This document shows, in pieces, positions 20,193-31,736 of a stretch of 64,000 bases of DNA (positions are counted from its first letter, which is position 1; each line of letters begins with the position of its first letter). A program made the translations under genes and the position numbers. Location of the stretch: assembly GCA_036924085.1 (NCBI GenBank), contig JAVGWX010000007.1:73857948-73921947 (forward strand). The letters are read 5' to 3'. The notes beneath the pieces were generated by a model that saw nothing but the letters and a program-made list of their open reading frames with translations, ran no database searches and was not told where the DNA came from. This DNA comes from Ariolimax columbianus. Taxonomy: Eukaryota > Mollusca > Gastropoda > Stylommatophora > Arionidae.

Positions 20193-22937
20193 TTACCTCG
20201 AATTGTTTTTAACACCTGCACAAATTAACAGTCATCTAACAATATTCATATTTCTGTTGTTCATCCTCTCTCTCTTTCTCTCTCTCTCTACTTTGGTCTT
20301 CTTGTTTCTCTGTACTCTCAGCAATCAATGCTGACTACCAACTAATGTGTGACAAATATGAACTGCTGTGATCATATAAGACATTCCAATGTACCCCGCC
20401 CACTACCAGTTAAAGGCCAACACAAAATACAGAAGGGATTGAAGCTCACGAGCAAAAACATGCATTTAGAACGTGCCAACCGTAGCGACCATCCGCCGAA
20501 GAAACTGTTCATTATGTCAAGGAAAGAATGTCAGAATACAAACACAGCCAACTTGCTGTTTACATTCATGGATACATCGAGTAATACAAATATACTGTAG
20601 TCGGGGATGCTGTGGTAGAAACTTCTCTATACGAGGTTTTAGCTTTTATCAGATGGGGATAGCCAGTTCCCTTCCTCGAAGTCTTGGCTTACAATATCAC
20701 TGATATATACATTTATTGTTATTACCGCTAGGGATGAGGTACTAGAATCTTCATTGTTCTGATACACACACGAATCCATGAACTGGTCAATACGACATGA
20801 TACCGCACAAAGGACAACGGTCTGTGGTAGAAAAGGGCAAGTCTTTCAAGAATCCAGAAATTGAAACCTCTAATCAAACCAAAAACTTCAGGTTTTGTGA
20901 AAACCAATTCCTGTTCCTCTATCATTTCTCCTAACAGTAAATCTGGTACTCGTTTACAGCTGGGTTGGCTGGAACAAGTTGCAGCCGGAAAGAAGCAGCC
21001 ACTCTACCAACGTTGTATCCTACGCTCTACATGTACATATAGTGTGGTCTTATGTTTCCTCTAATAACATGTCTTAATGGTAATCACACATTTTCTTCTG
21101 CTTATCTCACGGAATAATCATTCCTTCATGGTTTTATGCTTAAACATCTATCTAATTGTTCTATTATAGGTCAATGGCCAATGTTTTGTTATTATTATTG
21201 TCATGATTATTATCATCAACATCCTCATCATCTTCTATCAACTTGTGTCATTAGAAGGCGTGGAAGGGGGTGTAGTTTTATGTCGTGTGCCATCTTCGTC
21301 GCCGATGTTGTTGACATCCAGTTTTTCTTTAAACATAGCGAGGGACATAACCAAACAAATACAAAAAATATATAATTAAGAGTTATCCCATCATAAAAAA
21401 TTTGCGTGAGAGGTTCTGGCTTGGGCGTCTCCCCTCTTTATCCAGGTTACAAACCTTAGAACGAGTGAGCTATGGCCCTACACCAGAACCACATGGACGT
21501 GTACATTGGCATCTGTATACTGAAGGCGATAGGTGTTAATTATCCACCCGACCAAATTTCTCACGCTTGTTGTCGTCCTCGTGCACGACATATGGGGAGG
21601 AACAGCTCGCGACCCCGGGCGCTCGTCGGCGACGATTGTGACAGCAAAGCCGTGCTTATCACAAGAGCTGAACCTTGAACCTTGACCGGCGTCGAAGTCA
21701 TGGAGCGAACTAGACAAGTAACTGGCAGAAGACAACACTGGCTGCTCCTGTAGCTGTTAATAGTAAGGTTAGAGTTAGCATATATGCTGATGCCTGTTTA
21801 AGTTAGCTCTGTTGTGGTGACAGCGACTCGCATGTTGTTTTTAAAATGAATTTAATAATATTCATAAAATGCAAATAAATGTTAAAAATTTCCGAAAGGT
21901 AAATTTCGAATGGTATGCTCCATTATACGCACCCTTAACTATTATAAGTATTTGCTTTATTTTCATGTAATTATTAAATGATTTATATTATTGTAGTGCA
22001 TTTATTACATCCCTTTCTTTTGAATACATTGCCCTTATGACGAAGTAATCATTGTCCGTGTAAATACAGTTCACTACTAGGCCGTGAAACTGTTATCTAG
22101 CTAGTCGAAGATCATGTGCTGAAAGTTATTTATGGTTAAGCGTGCTTATATTCAGTGTGTGCTACTTTTAAATTGTTCAAGCTTGGATATGTAAAAGCAA
22201 ATGTATGTAGACTTTTATGTTATAAATTTCTCTAACATACCATCTATAGATTGTTAATCTCATTGTAAATATCCAAATTTTAAACTGTACATTTTTTAGA
22301 ACAGGACACCCATTACCATCATTTTAATAACACTAGCCATATGGAATCTTGCATGTTTACTGCTGGCTGAATATATGTAAAAATAATATTCATAATGTGG
22401 CATAAGAAATACGTAAACATTAAATTGAACCTTATTACATTGTGTGTTTGTTTCTTGTTTATTTCTTTATTTCACAAGACGCATAAGTTGCCATATTAAC
22501 AAATGTAAACAAACAGATATTAAAGTACACATTCCTAAAGCCCAGGTATTGATAAAATTGCTCTTTGCTGTCACTCTGTGTATTTATGGTATATTCGAAT
22601 ACTGACACTATTAACATACACCAAATTAAAAGCATGGTAGTAATACATATCTTATTATTTTAAACATACATTTTTGTACGAATGCACATATTTCTTTACG
22701 TTTGTGTGTGCGTGTGTGTACAACTGTGTAAAACCCTACAGTATTGACAGATTTCCAAAACTACTTATTACGTACTGTTCCTACTGGCATTATAAATGCA
22801 GCTCAAGAATAGATTGCAAAACACCTTCGATTGGTTCTGTTGTTGTTGATTCATCCATTAAGCAAATACATACACAGTAGGCGTTTAGCTTGTTTGAAAA
22901 AGCCAGTCTTTGCAAACCGTCGAAGGGTTTGAGAGTT
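20193..22937. other. Unassigned AT-rich region (B)
   Basis: Counterpart of 6211-8954. Scattered substitutions, no conserved reading frame noticed. Confidence 0.55.
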
Positions 22938-23049
22938 GATAATGCTATTGTGGTTAACATGTGGGTAGTAAGATTATATGTACGAACGTAAATATTGCTG
23001 TGTCACTGTGTGTGTTAACATATGGATAGCAAGATACTGTGTAGAAGAT

Positions 23050-23682
23050 TAAAGCTTGGTGTCAGTCTGTTAATATGTTGATAGTGAGAAACTATGTAGG
23101 ACATTAAAGCTCTGCGTTAGACTGCTAACAAGCTTGCGGTTGGTGTGCTAACATGTGAATAGTAACATATCATGAAGAAGATTAAAGCTTGGTGTCAATC
23201 TGCTAAAATGTTGATAGTGAGATACTATGTAGGACATCGAAGCTCTGCGTTAGACTAATAACAAGCTTACGGTTGGTATGCTAACATGTAAATAGTAAAA
23301 TATAATGTAGAAGATTAAAGATTGGTGTCAATCTGCTAATATGTTGATAGAGAGATACTATGTAGGACATCGAAGCTCTGCGTTAGACTAATAACAAGCT
23401 TGTGGTTGGTGTGCTAACATGTTAATAGTAAAATATCATGTAGAAGATTAAAGATTGGTGTCAATCTGCTAATATGTTGATAGTGAGATACTATGTAGGA
23501 CATCAAAGCTCTGCGTTAGACTGCTAACAAGCTTGTGGTTGGTGTGCTAACATGTGAATAGCAAAATATCATGTAGAAAATTAAAGCTTGGTGTCAATCT
23601 GCTAATATGTTGATAGTGAGATACTATGTAGGACATTAAAGCTGAGTGTTAGTCTACTAACATGTGGATAGTAAGATATATT
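23050..23682. repeat. 133-bp higher-order repeat in minisatellite (B)
   Basis: Counterpart of 9068-9700, same phase and copy number. Confidence 0.88.
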
Positions 23683-23890
23683 CAAGACAGTAAATCTCCA
23701 AGTTGGTTTGCATCTGTTGATTTGTAAATAGTAAGACCTTATGTAAGAGATTTAAGCTCAGTATCTGACTCCTAACATGTGGATAGTAAGATAATATGTA
23801 CACCATTAAATCTTAGTGTCTATCTGTTAATATGTAGATAAAGAGATAATATGTAGGATATTAAAACTCAATTTTAGTCCTCTAGCGTGC

Positions 23891-24046
23891 AAAAATTCTT
23901 AATTCTTCTTTGCGTTCAGGATCCTTTGGTCATCTGCAAGCCAGTAATCATGATGCAGTCCATAATCTTTACCAGGAGATAGTGGCTGCACCATAGCTTT
24001 GCCTCAGCTCTGCATTCTATGGTATCTCATTTCACTAAAACACTGA
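23891..24046 (-). other. ~155-bp non-satellite insert in minisatellite (B)
   Basis: Counterpart of 9911-10065, with a 1-bp deletion near 23999. Confidence 0.5.
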
Positions 24047-25004
24047 AAGTAAAATGCTATGTAGAACACACATTTTGGTGTTGGTCTGTTAATTTATGGA
24101 TTGTAGGTACTACGTAAGACTGTAAAATTACATGGCGATCTACATATGTTGCCATGTGGATAGTAAAGTAATATGTAAGGTATCCAATCCTAGTATTGGT
24201 CAGTTATCAAATGGATTGAAAGATAATATTTAGGGTATCAAATCTTGGTGCTGGTCTGTTAACATGTGGAGGGTAAGATAATATGTAAGGTAGCAAATCT
24301 TGGTGCTGTTCTGTTAACATGTGGGTGGTAAGATAATATGTAGGGTATCAAATCTCGGTGCTGGTCTGTTAACATGTGGATGGTAAAATAATATGTAGGG
24401 TATCCAATCTTGGTGCTGGTCTGTTAACATGTGGATGGTAAGATAATATTTAGTGTAACAAATCTTGGTGCTGGTCTGTCAACATGTGGATGGTAAGATA
24501 GTATGTATAACAGTAAAGCTAAGTGTTCTTCTGGCATGGTGATTCAAAGATAAAATGTAGGGCATTGAAGCACAGTGTGGATCTATTAACATGTGATTAG
24601 TAGTATAATATGTACAACATTAACGGACATGGTCAGTTTTTTGAGAGGTGGAAAGTAAGATACTATGTGGGACAGTAGAGTTTGTTGTCCATCTACTTAT
24701 TTTGTCCTGTGAATATCAAGATAATATAAAGGACATTGAACCACGGTGTGATTCTGTTTGCACTGTGATAGTCAAATAAAATAATTAAGTCTATTGCATC
24801 TCTTTTTGGGGGGAAAGGAAGATAATTTTATTTTGGCGATAAGGCTCAGTGTGAGTTTGTGAATGTATTGATAGTAAAAATTTATTTAGAACATTACAGC
24901 TCGTTGTTGGTCTATTGACATGCGGACAGCAGGATGCTGTTTGGAAAATTTATTATTGGTTTCTGTTTGTTAACAAATGGAAGGTAACACACTTAATAGG
25001 ACAG

Positions 25005-25200
25005 AAAAGCTCAGTGTTGGTCTGTTAATACATGTAAACTGTAAGATATTGTGTAGGACACGTGTTCTCAGTGTTGGTCTGTTAATACATGTGAACTGTA
25101 AGATATTGTGTAGGACACATGTTCTCAGTGTTGGTCTGTTAATACATGTGAACTGTAAGACATTGTGTAGGACACGTGTTCTCTGTGTTGGTCTGTAAAC
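25005..25200. repeat. 57-bp variant units in minisatellite (B)
   Basis: Three to four nearly identical 57-bp units (GTTCTCAGTGTTGGTCTG start). The period is a multiple of three, giving a 19-residue repeating frame at 24977-25198, which I regard as non-coding. Confidence 0.8.
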
Positions 25201-26629
25201 ATGATGATTAGTAAGATATTATGTATGACATTACAGCTCAGTGTTGATGTTTTATCAAGGGGAAAGATAATATATACAACTTTACATCTTGGCTGTTATG
25301 CGTTAACATTTGAATATTAAGAAAATATGTAGGACATGAAAGCTCACTGTTCGTATGCTAACAAGTGGATAGTACAATACTATGAGGTAAAGTAATGCTA
25401 GCTGTCATTCTGTTAACACGTAGATAGTAAGATTCTATGTAGGAAATTACTGCTCTGTGTTGGTATTTTGACCTGGGGATAGTAAGATACTATAAAGGAC
25501 ATTACAGATCAGTGTTGGTCTGTTAACAAGCGGAGAGTAAGATACTATGTAGGACATTACTACTCAGTTCTGGTCTGTTTACCTGGGGAAAAAATATACT
25601 ATGTAGGACACCTATTCATGAGGTTGGTCTGTTTTCATGTGGATAGTGAGAACATATATACAACATTATTTCTCAGTTGATGTATATTAACATGTGGATA
25701 TCAAGAAAATAAGTAGGACATGAAAGTTCACTGTCTGTGTGTTATGAAGTGGATAGTTTGATGTTATGTAGAAAAGTGAAGATTGCTTTCATTCTGTTAT
25801 AACGTGTGGATAGTAAAACAATAGGTAGGACATTAAAGATTTGTGTCAGACTGCTATCTTTGTACAGAAAGATAAAAAGTAGGTCATTTAAGCTTTGTGT
25901 TAGTATGTTAACTTCTGGACAGTAAGATTACATGTAGGACATTAACAAATGGGAATGGTTTGTAAACATGCAAACAGTTTAATGCTACATAGGACAATAA
26001 AACTCAGTGTCTGTCTGCTAACAGTTGTATAGTTAGATTCTATGTACGTTATCTATGCCAAAAGCTCGGTTTTCGGCTATTAACATGCAAATTAGTAATG
26101 TACTATGTAGGACATTACAGCTTGTTGTCGGCCTGCTAAGATAGGGATAGTATGATACTTTACAGGACAATTATCTTGGTGTCCATCTGTTAATATACAG
26201 ACAGTAAGATACTACCTAGGACCTTAAAGCTCAGTGTTAGCCTTCATCTTTTGTCATGCTGATACTAAGATACTATGTAGGAGATTAAAAATCAGATTTG
26301 GTCTGTTAAAGAGGCGTCAGTGAGATACTTTATAGGACCGTCAAGCTCAGTTTAGATCTGTTAAAGTGGGATCAGTAAGATATTATGTAGGACAATAATA
26401 CTTTTAGGTAGGTTTCTTAACATGGGGATTGTAAAATGCTATGCAGGACAGTAAAGTTAGGTGACTGTTCGTGTATGTTACTGTTGGGATACTCAGATAG
26501 TATGTTAATATGTAGACAGTAAGATGCTATGTATCGCATTAAATCTAAAGAATCGGTTGGTTATATGAGGACATTAAGATAATATATAGGACACTAAAGC
26601 TTAGTGTAATTCTGTTGACATGGAGACAG

Positions 26630-26894
26630 TTTTTTTGGTTTTTTTTTTTGGTTTTTTTTTGGAGTTTGACTCATTTCTCTAATCCCCAAGGTGGTGTACA
26701 TTGTACTGTGGTTTTTATTTTGCGCCTGTCGGCCAAGTGCTACCAACTTCAGCATGCATTTTATGTAAGGGTCTGCTTCCTCTTGCATTTTCTAAGAATT
26801 CGCTTCCTTGGGGTAACGGCGCTGTGATGGGGATTGAACCCAGCACCTTTGGGTTTTGAGCCGTGCCACTTAACCACTAGGCCACACCGTCCCC
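26630..26894 (-). mobile_element. tRNA-derived SINE inside the minisatellite (B)
   Basis: On the minus strand the 5' end (26820-26894) is a tRNA-like head with A box TGGCCTAGTGG (26874-26884) and B box GGGTTCAATCC (26831-26841), the internal RNA polymerase III promoter. A ~165-bp body of unrecognised type and an A-rich tail with interspersed C follow. The flanks ATGGAGACAG and ATGGTGACAG, both minisatellite sequence, look like a 10-bp target-site duplication with one mismatch. The family is not identified; the head is too altered to name a parent tRNA. Confidence 0.82.
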
Positions 26895-27170
26895 ATGGTG
26901 ACAGTAAGATAATATGTAGGATATTAGCGAATAGCATCGGTCTGTTAACATTTAGATAGTAAGATTTTATGTAGTACATTACAGCTTGCTATTAGGTCTG
27001 CTAACATTTAAAAAGAAAGATTTTATATTAGAACATTAGAGCTTGGTGTTAGTCTGTTGACATGGAGACTGTAAAATGCTATGAATGACATTAAAACATG
27101 TGGATAGTACAATATCATGTAGGATAGCAAAGCTCAGAGTCCGGCTGATGACATGGGTACAGTAAGATAT

Positions 27171-27227
27171 CTTCTTCGAAGTACGCTGTCAGACATCAAC
27201 GTGAATTTGTTGAAGAAGAAGAAGAAG
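27171..27227 (-). mobile_element. 57-bp family N LINE tail insertion (B)
   Basis: The minus strand matches the last ~40 bp of family N coding sequence, including the TGA stop and the CAGCGTAC just after it. It is flanked by TAAGATA on both sides; removing the insert and one TAAGATA restores a normal minisatellite unit. It looks like an extremely 5'-truncated insertion with a 7-bp target-site duplication. Confidence 0.78.
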
Positions 27228-27980
27228 TAAGATAGTGTGTAGGAAATTAAAACTTACTGTCGGTTTGTTAACACGTGGATAATAAGATATAATTTTTAAC
27301 AGTAAAGCATGGTGTCTGCTTGTTAACATGTAGATAGTAAGATATTATGTAGGGCATTCAAGCTCTGTGTTGGTCAGTTGACTTGTGAATAGTGAGATAC
27401 TCTGTAGGACATTCAAGCTCTGTGTTGGCCAGTTGACTTGTGAATAGTAAGATACTCTGTAAGACATTCAAGCTCTGTGTTGGCCTGTTTACATGTGGAT
27501 AGTAAGATACTCTGTAAGACATTCAAGCTATGTGTTTGCCTGTTGACATGTGGATAGTAAGATAATCTGTAGGACATTCAAGCTCTGTGTTGGCCTGTTG
27601 ACATGTGGATAGTAGGATACTCTGTAAAACATTCAAGCTATGTTGCCCAATTGACATGTGGATAGTAAAATACTATGTAGGACATTAAAGCTCTGTGTTG
27701 GCCTGTTGACATGTGGATAGTAAGATAATCTGTAGGACATTCAAGCTATGTGCTTGCCTGTTGACATGTGGATAGTAAAATACTCTGTAGCACATTCAAG
27801 CTCTATGTTGGCCTGTTAACATGTGGATAGTAAGATACTCTGCAGGAAATTAAAGCTCTGTCTTGGCCTGTTGACATGTGGATAGTTAGATATTCTGTAG
27901 GACATTCAAGCTCTGTGTTGGCCTGTTAACATTGGGTTAGTAAGATACTCTGTAGGACATTCAAGCTCTGTGTTGGCCTG

Positions 27981-28420
27981 TTTACATGTGTATAGTAAGA
28001 TACTCTGTAGCACATTAAAGCTCTGTCTTGGCCTGTTGACATGTGGATAGTAAGATACTCTGTAGGACATTCAAGCTCTGTGTTGGCCTGTTAACATGTG
28101 TATAGTAATATACTCTGTAGCACATTAAAGCTCTGTCTTGGCCTGTTAACATATGGATAGTAAGATACTCTGTAGCATATTAAAGCTCTGTCTTGGCCTG
28201 TTTACATGTGTATAGTAAGATACTCTGTAGCACATTAAAGCTCTGTCTTGGCCTGTTGACATGTGGATAGTAAGATACTCTGTAGGACATTCAAGCTCTG
28301 TGTTGGCCTGTTAACATGTGTATAGTAATATACTCTGTAGCACATTAAAGCTCTGTCTTGGCCTGTTAACATATGGATAGTAAGATACTCTGTAGCATAT
28401 TAAAGCTCTGTCTTGGCCTG
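27981..28420. repeat. Exact 220-bp tandem duplication in minisatellite (B only)
   Basis: 27981-28200 and 28201-28420 are identical by direct reading and equal four 55-bp monomers. C lacks this duplication, so it arose after the units separated. Confidence 0.88.
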
Positions 28421-29075
28421 TTGAAATGTGGATAGTAAGATACTCTGTAAGACATTTAAACTCTGTTTTGGCCTGTTAACATGGTGGCAGTAAGGAACTA
28501 TGTAGGACATCAATGTTTTGGGTAAGTCTAACATCTGGATAGTGGATACTGTGCAGTGCATTCAATCTACAGTTGGTTTGTTAATAGGTGGATTGTAAGA
28601 TCCTCTGTAAGACATTAAAGCTGTCTGTCAGTCTGATGCCATTGGGATTGTACAATACTTTGAAGAAGAATAAAACTTGGTATTGGTCTGTTAATATATA
28701 GATAGCAAATTACAATGTAGGACTGTAAAGTTTCGAGTCAGTGAACTTATGTTTAATGGGGATAGTGCGATACTTTGTAGGACAATACCGTTTATTTGTC
28801 TGTATGTTAATATTCATATAGTAAGGTATTATATAAAAGACTGTTACCATGTGCTTAGGTAGATACTGTATAGGACATCAAAATTTAATGCTGGTATGAT
28901 AGTCTGTGGATAGTAAGATTCTATATATAGGACATTAAAACTTGATGTAGCATAGTAAGATACTAGATAGGACTGTAATGCCACAGGGTCATCTTCCCTT
29001 GTAGAATTACAGGTCTACTAAGACTAAGATTAATATAAACACACAATCTTACAAATACTATTTCTTTTGTTGCAG

Positions 29076-29253
29076 ATTCTGCACTTTACACTATACGAAA
29101 TACAAGACCTCACCACTAATGGAGTCTCCCGCGGAACACCTGGCTGAGACATTTCGATTCTACTCCGTCTTCCTCCACGCTGCCCGAGACTCACCAAACG
29201 TTGCCGTGGACGATCAATACGAAAGACAATGGTTGAGTATGAGGATTACCTGA
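29076..29253 (+). other. Possible terminal coding exon after a splice acceptor (B)
   Basis: A pyrimidine-rich TTTCTTTTGTTGCAG ends at 29075. From there one frame stays open for 59 codons to a TGA at 29251-29253, including an ATG at 29119 (44 codons from there; MESPAEHLAETFRFYSVF at its start). The frame has balanced composition unlike the surrounding repeats and is identical in C. No family is recognised. It could be a captured host exon or an unrecognised transposon piece. Confidence 0.35.
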
Positions 29254-29325
29254 CTTGACTTAAACACAAGGCAACGACTCTAGCTGGCCATCTATCTTCT
29301 CGGCACACCCCCCCCCCCCCCCCCA

Positions 29326-29496
29326 TGCCATCAGAACACATTTTGCAGCCCTGCCCATCGTTTACCGACAAGAAGTAGCATTTGGCAATAACAAGTGTCC
29401 TTCCACGAGTAGCTGTACAGAAGTGCTCGGACCCTCAAGTCAACTGCTGCCTTCGTTAGAGTAAGTGAATTCGAGGTCTGAAGACGAACAAGGAAG
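29326..29496 (+). mobile_element. Family W LINE 3' fragment (B)
   Basis: Plus-strand pieces resemble the C-terminus of RNase-H LINEs: SEHILQPCPSFTDKK, then a KLY..S-type stretch ending in a frame FVRVSEFEV with a stop, followed by GAAGACGAACAAGGAAG tail-like sequence. A run of C (29308-29324; 14 C in C) precedes it. It is 5'-truncated and frameshifted, and related to 31737-32320. Confidence 0.65.
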
Positions 29497-29739
29497 ATCT
29501 CTTTTCTTGACATTTTTTGCGCCAGCCGAAGCACATCAGTACAAGTACAGTCAACCTCCATCAAGATGATTTCAGCAAAAAGCTTTGCATGATCTTGCAG
29601 TAGGAGTTTATGTAACAGTTTACTTGCATAATGAGGTTGCTATCCTCATGCACAACTCTCTTTAGTCGCGCCTTTCAATATATGCATGGAGTTCAATCAA
29701 TCAAATCAGAACAAAAAGGCATAGCTTTAAATGAAATAA

Positions 29740-29962
29740 AGTAAGGTCAAGATTGGATATTTGGAAATATTTCTTTAGTCAGAGAGGGGGGAATGCTTGG
29801 AATGCATTTCCAAGGAAGTGATGGAAGCAGAGGCAGTTGATGCATTTAAGAATACATTAGATGCGCATAGCTTATTGAGCAAGGAAATGTAAATGAAACT
29901 GGTTGCGTACAGACTCTGCATAGTCTTCTAAACCAGTATAAAGACGTTAAGTTAAGTTAAAT
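29740..29962 (+). mobile_element. CR1-like LINE 3' end (B)
   Basis: Reads SRLDIWKYFFSQR, then NAWNAFP, then after a frameshift EAEAVDAFKNTLDAHS. The UTR, the GTCTT...AAGAC hairpin and GTTAAGTTAAG tail follow. A 5'-truncated insertion independent of the other CR1 copies. Confidence 0.83.
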
Positions 29963-30205
29963 CAAGATCACTCATCTCTTTTTGTTGAAGCACAGGTCCA
30001 GCATTGTATTTGACTTACCATAACCAGCTTTTAGGAAAGATTTTTTCTAGTTATTTGCAGTAGGTAAGCGATAATTTGTACATTTTGAGATTGCCACATC
30101 CATGGACAACTCTTAGTCCTCGCGTTCAACATGCAATTAATGTTTTGGCCACTCAGAAGAAATACATACATAGCTCACCTTAAGATTGTTTGCCCTTGAC
30201 CTACT

Positions 30206-30451
30206 GTGACAGTATTATGTGGTGGTTATATTCCACCATTCTCAGTAAGGGACCCCGGATACACTATGGGAGGTCATGTTATTGATAGATTTGAAACAAG
30301 CAGCGATAACGATAGAAAAGATATGAATTTGGAATTGCATGTGTTAAGCTTTTATAGAAGTGTTCATACGTGGTTGCGAAGTTTCGATGGCTCACAAACA
30401 AAACATGTCTGTGTTCAGATTCCTGATCTGACAGGGTCGTACACCTATTAA
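30206..30451 (+). other. Unrecognised 81-codon open frame (B)
   Basis: Open from ATG to TAA. Not repetitive, no recognised domain, no signal peptide or membrane segment apparent. Between B and C only two differences were noticed, one synonymous and one Pro/Leu. Coding status is unproven. Confidence 0.25.
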
Positions 30452-30559
30452 ATGTCGTGCTGAATATGGTTTAACCAGGCTCTAAAGTGCAAAACACAGA
30501 ACAATATACTGCCTCTTAGGAACCACGGTAAACGAGGGGAAAAAAAGAAATATAGCTTT

Positions 30560-30982
30560 TTAGTGTTTTCTCCAGTATCGCATTCTGTTTTTTTATTATA
30601 TGGCTTGCTGGCTTAGGGTCGTTCGTTCTCAATCTTGCACCACCAAGCCCTGATATGGCTTAAATAGCAGAATGTTATCCAGAGAACGGAATGCAAATAT
30701 GCTGATCGGTGTGGACTGCACAGAACACGGCCAGGCACTTGAGCCTCCGTGGTCAACCACTGCACGCGAGCTCATATCCAGTCGTCCTGACTTGTCTTGC
30801 CACTGGTTAAAGTTGGACTCGAGCGAGAGAGTGTGGTCGACAAACTGCGCAACCCTTTCTCACTTAAAGGAAATTCATCGCGCAAGTCATTCTTTTTTCA
30901 TGTATCCAGTACTAACACAGTCGAGTCCTGTGACGACGGGCGAGAAGAGAGCGTAGGTCCACTGACAAGCTAAACTACAGTC
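30560..30982 (+). repeat. Dispersed repeat segment of unknown class (B)
   Basis: 30648-30700 is matched in inverted orientation by 39241-39293 in C, showing it belongs to a dispersed element. It runs straight into an RTE-like linker fragment at 30983, so it may be upstream LINE sequence. An open frame at 30672-30956 (94 codons) has no recognised family. Confidence 0.5.
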
Positions 30983-31108
30983 AAAAAGCTGCGTCAGTTG
31001 CGGGACACCTTAATGAGCAATAAAGCGGCTGAGGTACATGGATTTGTTGACAACCATGATCACCGCCTCGCGAAGCAAACTTTCTCTGCTTTCACTGACT
31101 GCGAATAT
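30983..31108 (+). pseudogene. RTE-like endonuclease-RT linker fragment (B)
   Basis: Reads KLRQLRDTLMSNKAAE and then VHGFVDNHDHRLAKQT, matching the charged helix (xxKAxEIQxFADxxDxKxFY) that joins endonuclease to RT in RTE-like elements. The normal continuation into the RT is lost. Confidence 0.7.
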
Positions 31109-31463
31109 GCAGTTCCCATCTTCCCACCCATCCACAACCCGGATTTACAGAATACTCGACTGGATGGACTGGCTGGGTGCAAAAAGTAAAGGCTCGTGAT
31201 GGACGAAAAACATTGTGATTGACCCTGACGCAACGTCCTGGACAATATGGTGTGCTTGACCGGACTAGCGTCTCAGTTACCCACATATATTATCTTATAT
31301 ATCACTAACCTCTAGCTGATTGCTAGCATAACCGGCACTTCTGAAATTATGCAATGATGTTTATAAATGAAAATAGTATTTGTTAGATCTACGTCAACAA
31401 TAAAGTCACATATATTTTTGTATACCATAACAAGCATTATTACATAGCACAAAAAATCGCTCA
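31109..31463. other. Unassigned sequence between LINE fragments (B)
   Basis: 355 bp following the RTE-like linker. Nothing recognised; short frames on both strands look like chance. Confidence 0.5.
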
Positions 31464-31680
31464 CTTTCATCATTATCATCATTATTATCATCATCATCTT
31501 CATCATCATCATCATCATGTTGCATGTCATTTGCAGAAAATCACTTTCACAACAACCGATCTGTAACTCGATCTCTAGCCAGAAGTATCGCCTCTATCGT
31601 TGTAATCGTCAGGACCTCCGTGATGTCTTGTTTCCATCTTTTCATCGGTCTGCTTCAGCCCCGCTTTCCAAGCACCAAAC
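31464..31680 (-). mobile_element. LINE C-terminus with (GAT)n tail (B)
   Basis: The minus strand reads KRWKQDITEVLTITTIEA followed by LLARDRVTDRLL and a stop, like the last residues of many RTE/Jockey-type ORF2 proteins. About 50 bp of GAT/GAA triplets follow (31467-31518), the usual trinucleotide tail. Methionine-rich frames here are artefacts of the tail. Confidence 0.65.
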
Positions 31681-31736
31681 CCTCCTGTATCGTTCTTTCT
31701 AGGTCAGTATGGCGTTTGATGTGGTCAAACTATTAT

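Larger units (their letters stand above)
22938..28985. repeat. ~55-bp minisatellite, full 6-kb array (B)
   Basis: About 110 units. The left half is older and diverged, with 133-bp higher-order units at 23050-23682 and 57-bp variants at about 25005-25200. The stretch 27360-28480 is the most homogeneous, at 55 bp. The array is interrupted by a ~155-bp insert, a SINE and a 57-bp LINE tail. Open frames across the 57-bp units only reflect a period divisible by three. Confidence 0.93.

Noticed and set aside
24977..25198. 73-codon frame with a 19-residue repeat
   Set aside because: A 57-bp satellite period is a multiple of three, so repeating open frames are expected by chance.
26820..26894. Functional tRNA gene
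   Set aside because: The anticodon and acceptor arms do not pair properly and an A-rich tailed body follows, so it is a SINE head.
22938..28985. CRISPR array
   Set aside because: Units are continuous diverged 55-bp repeats without unique spacers, in an animal genome with no cas genes.
31312..31530. Met-rich 72-codon minus-strand frame
   Set aside because: It is the translation of the (GAT)n LINE tail.
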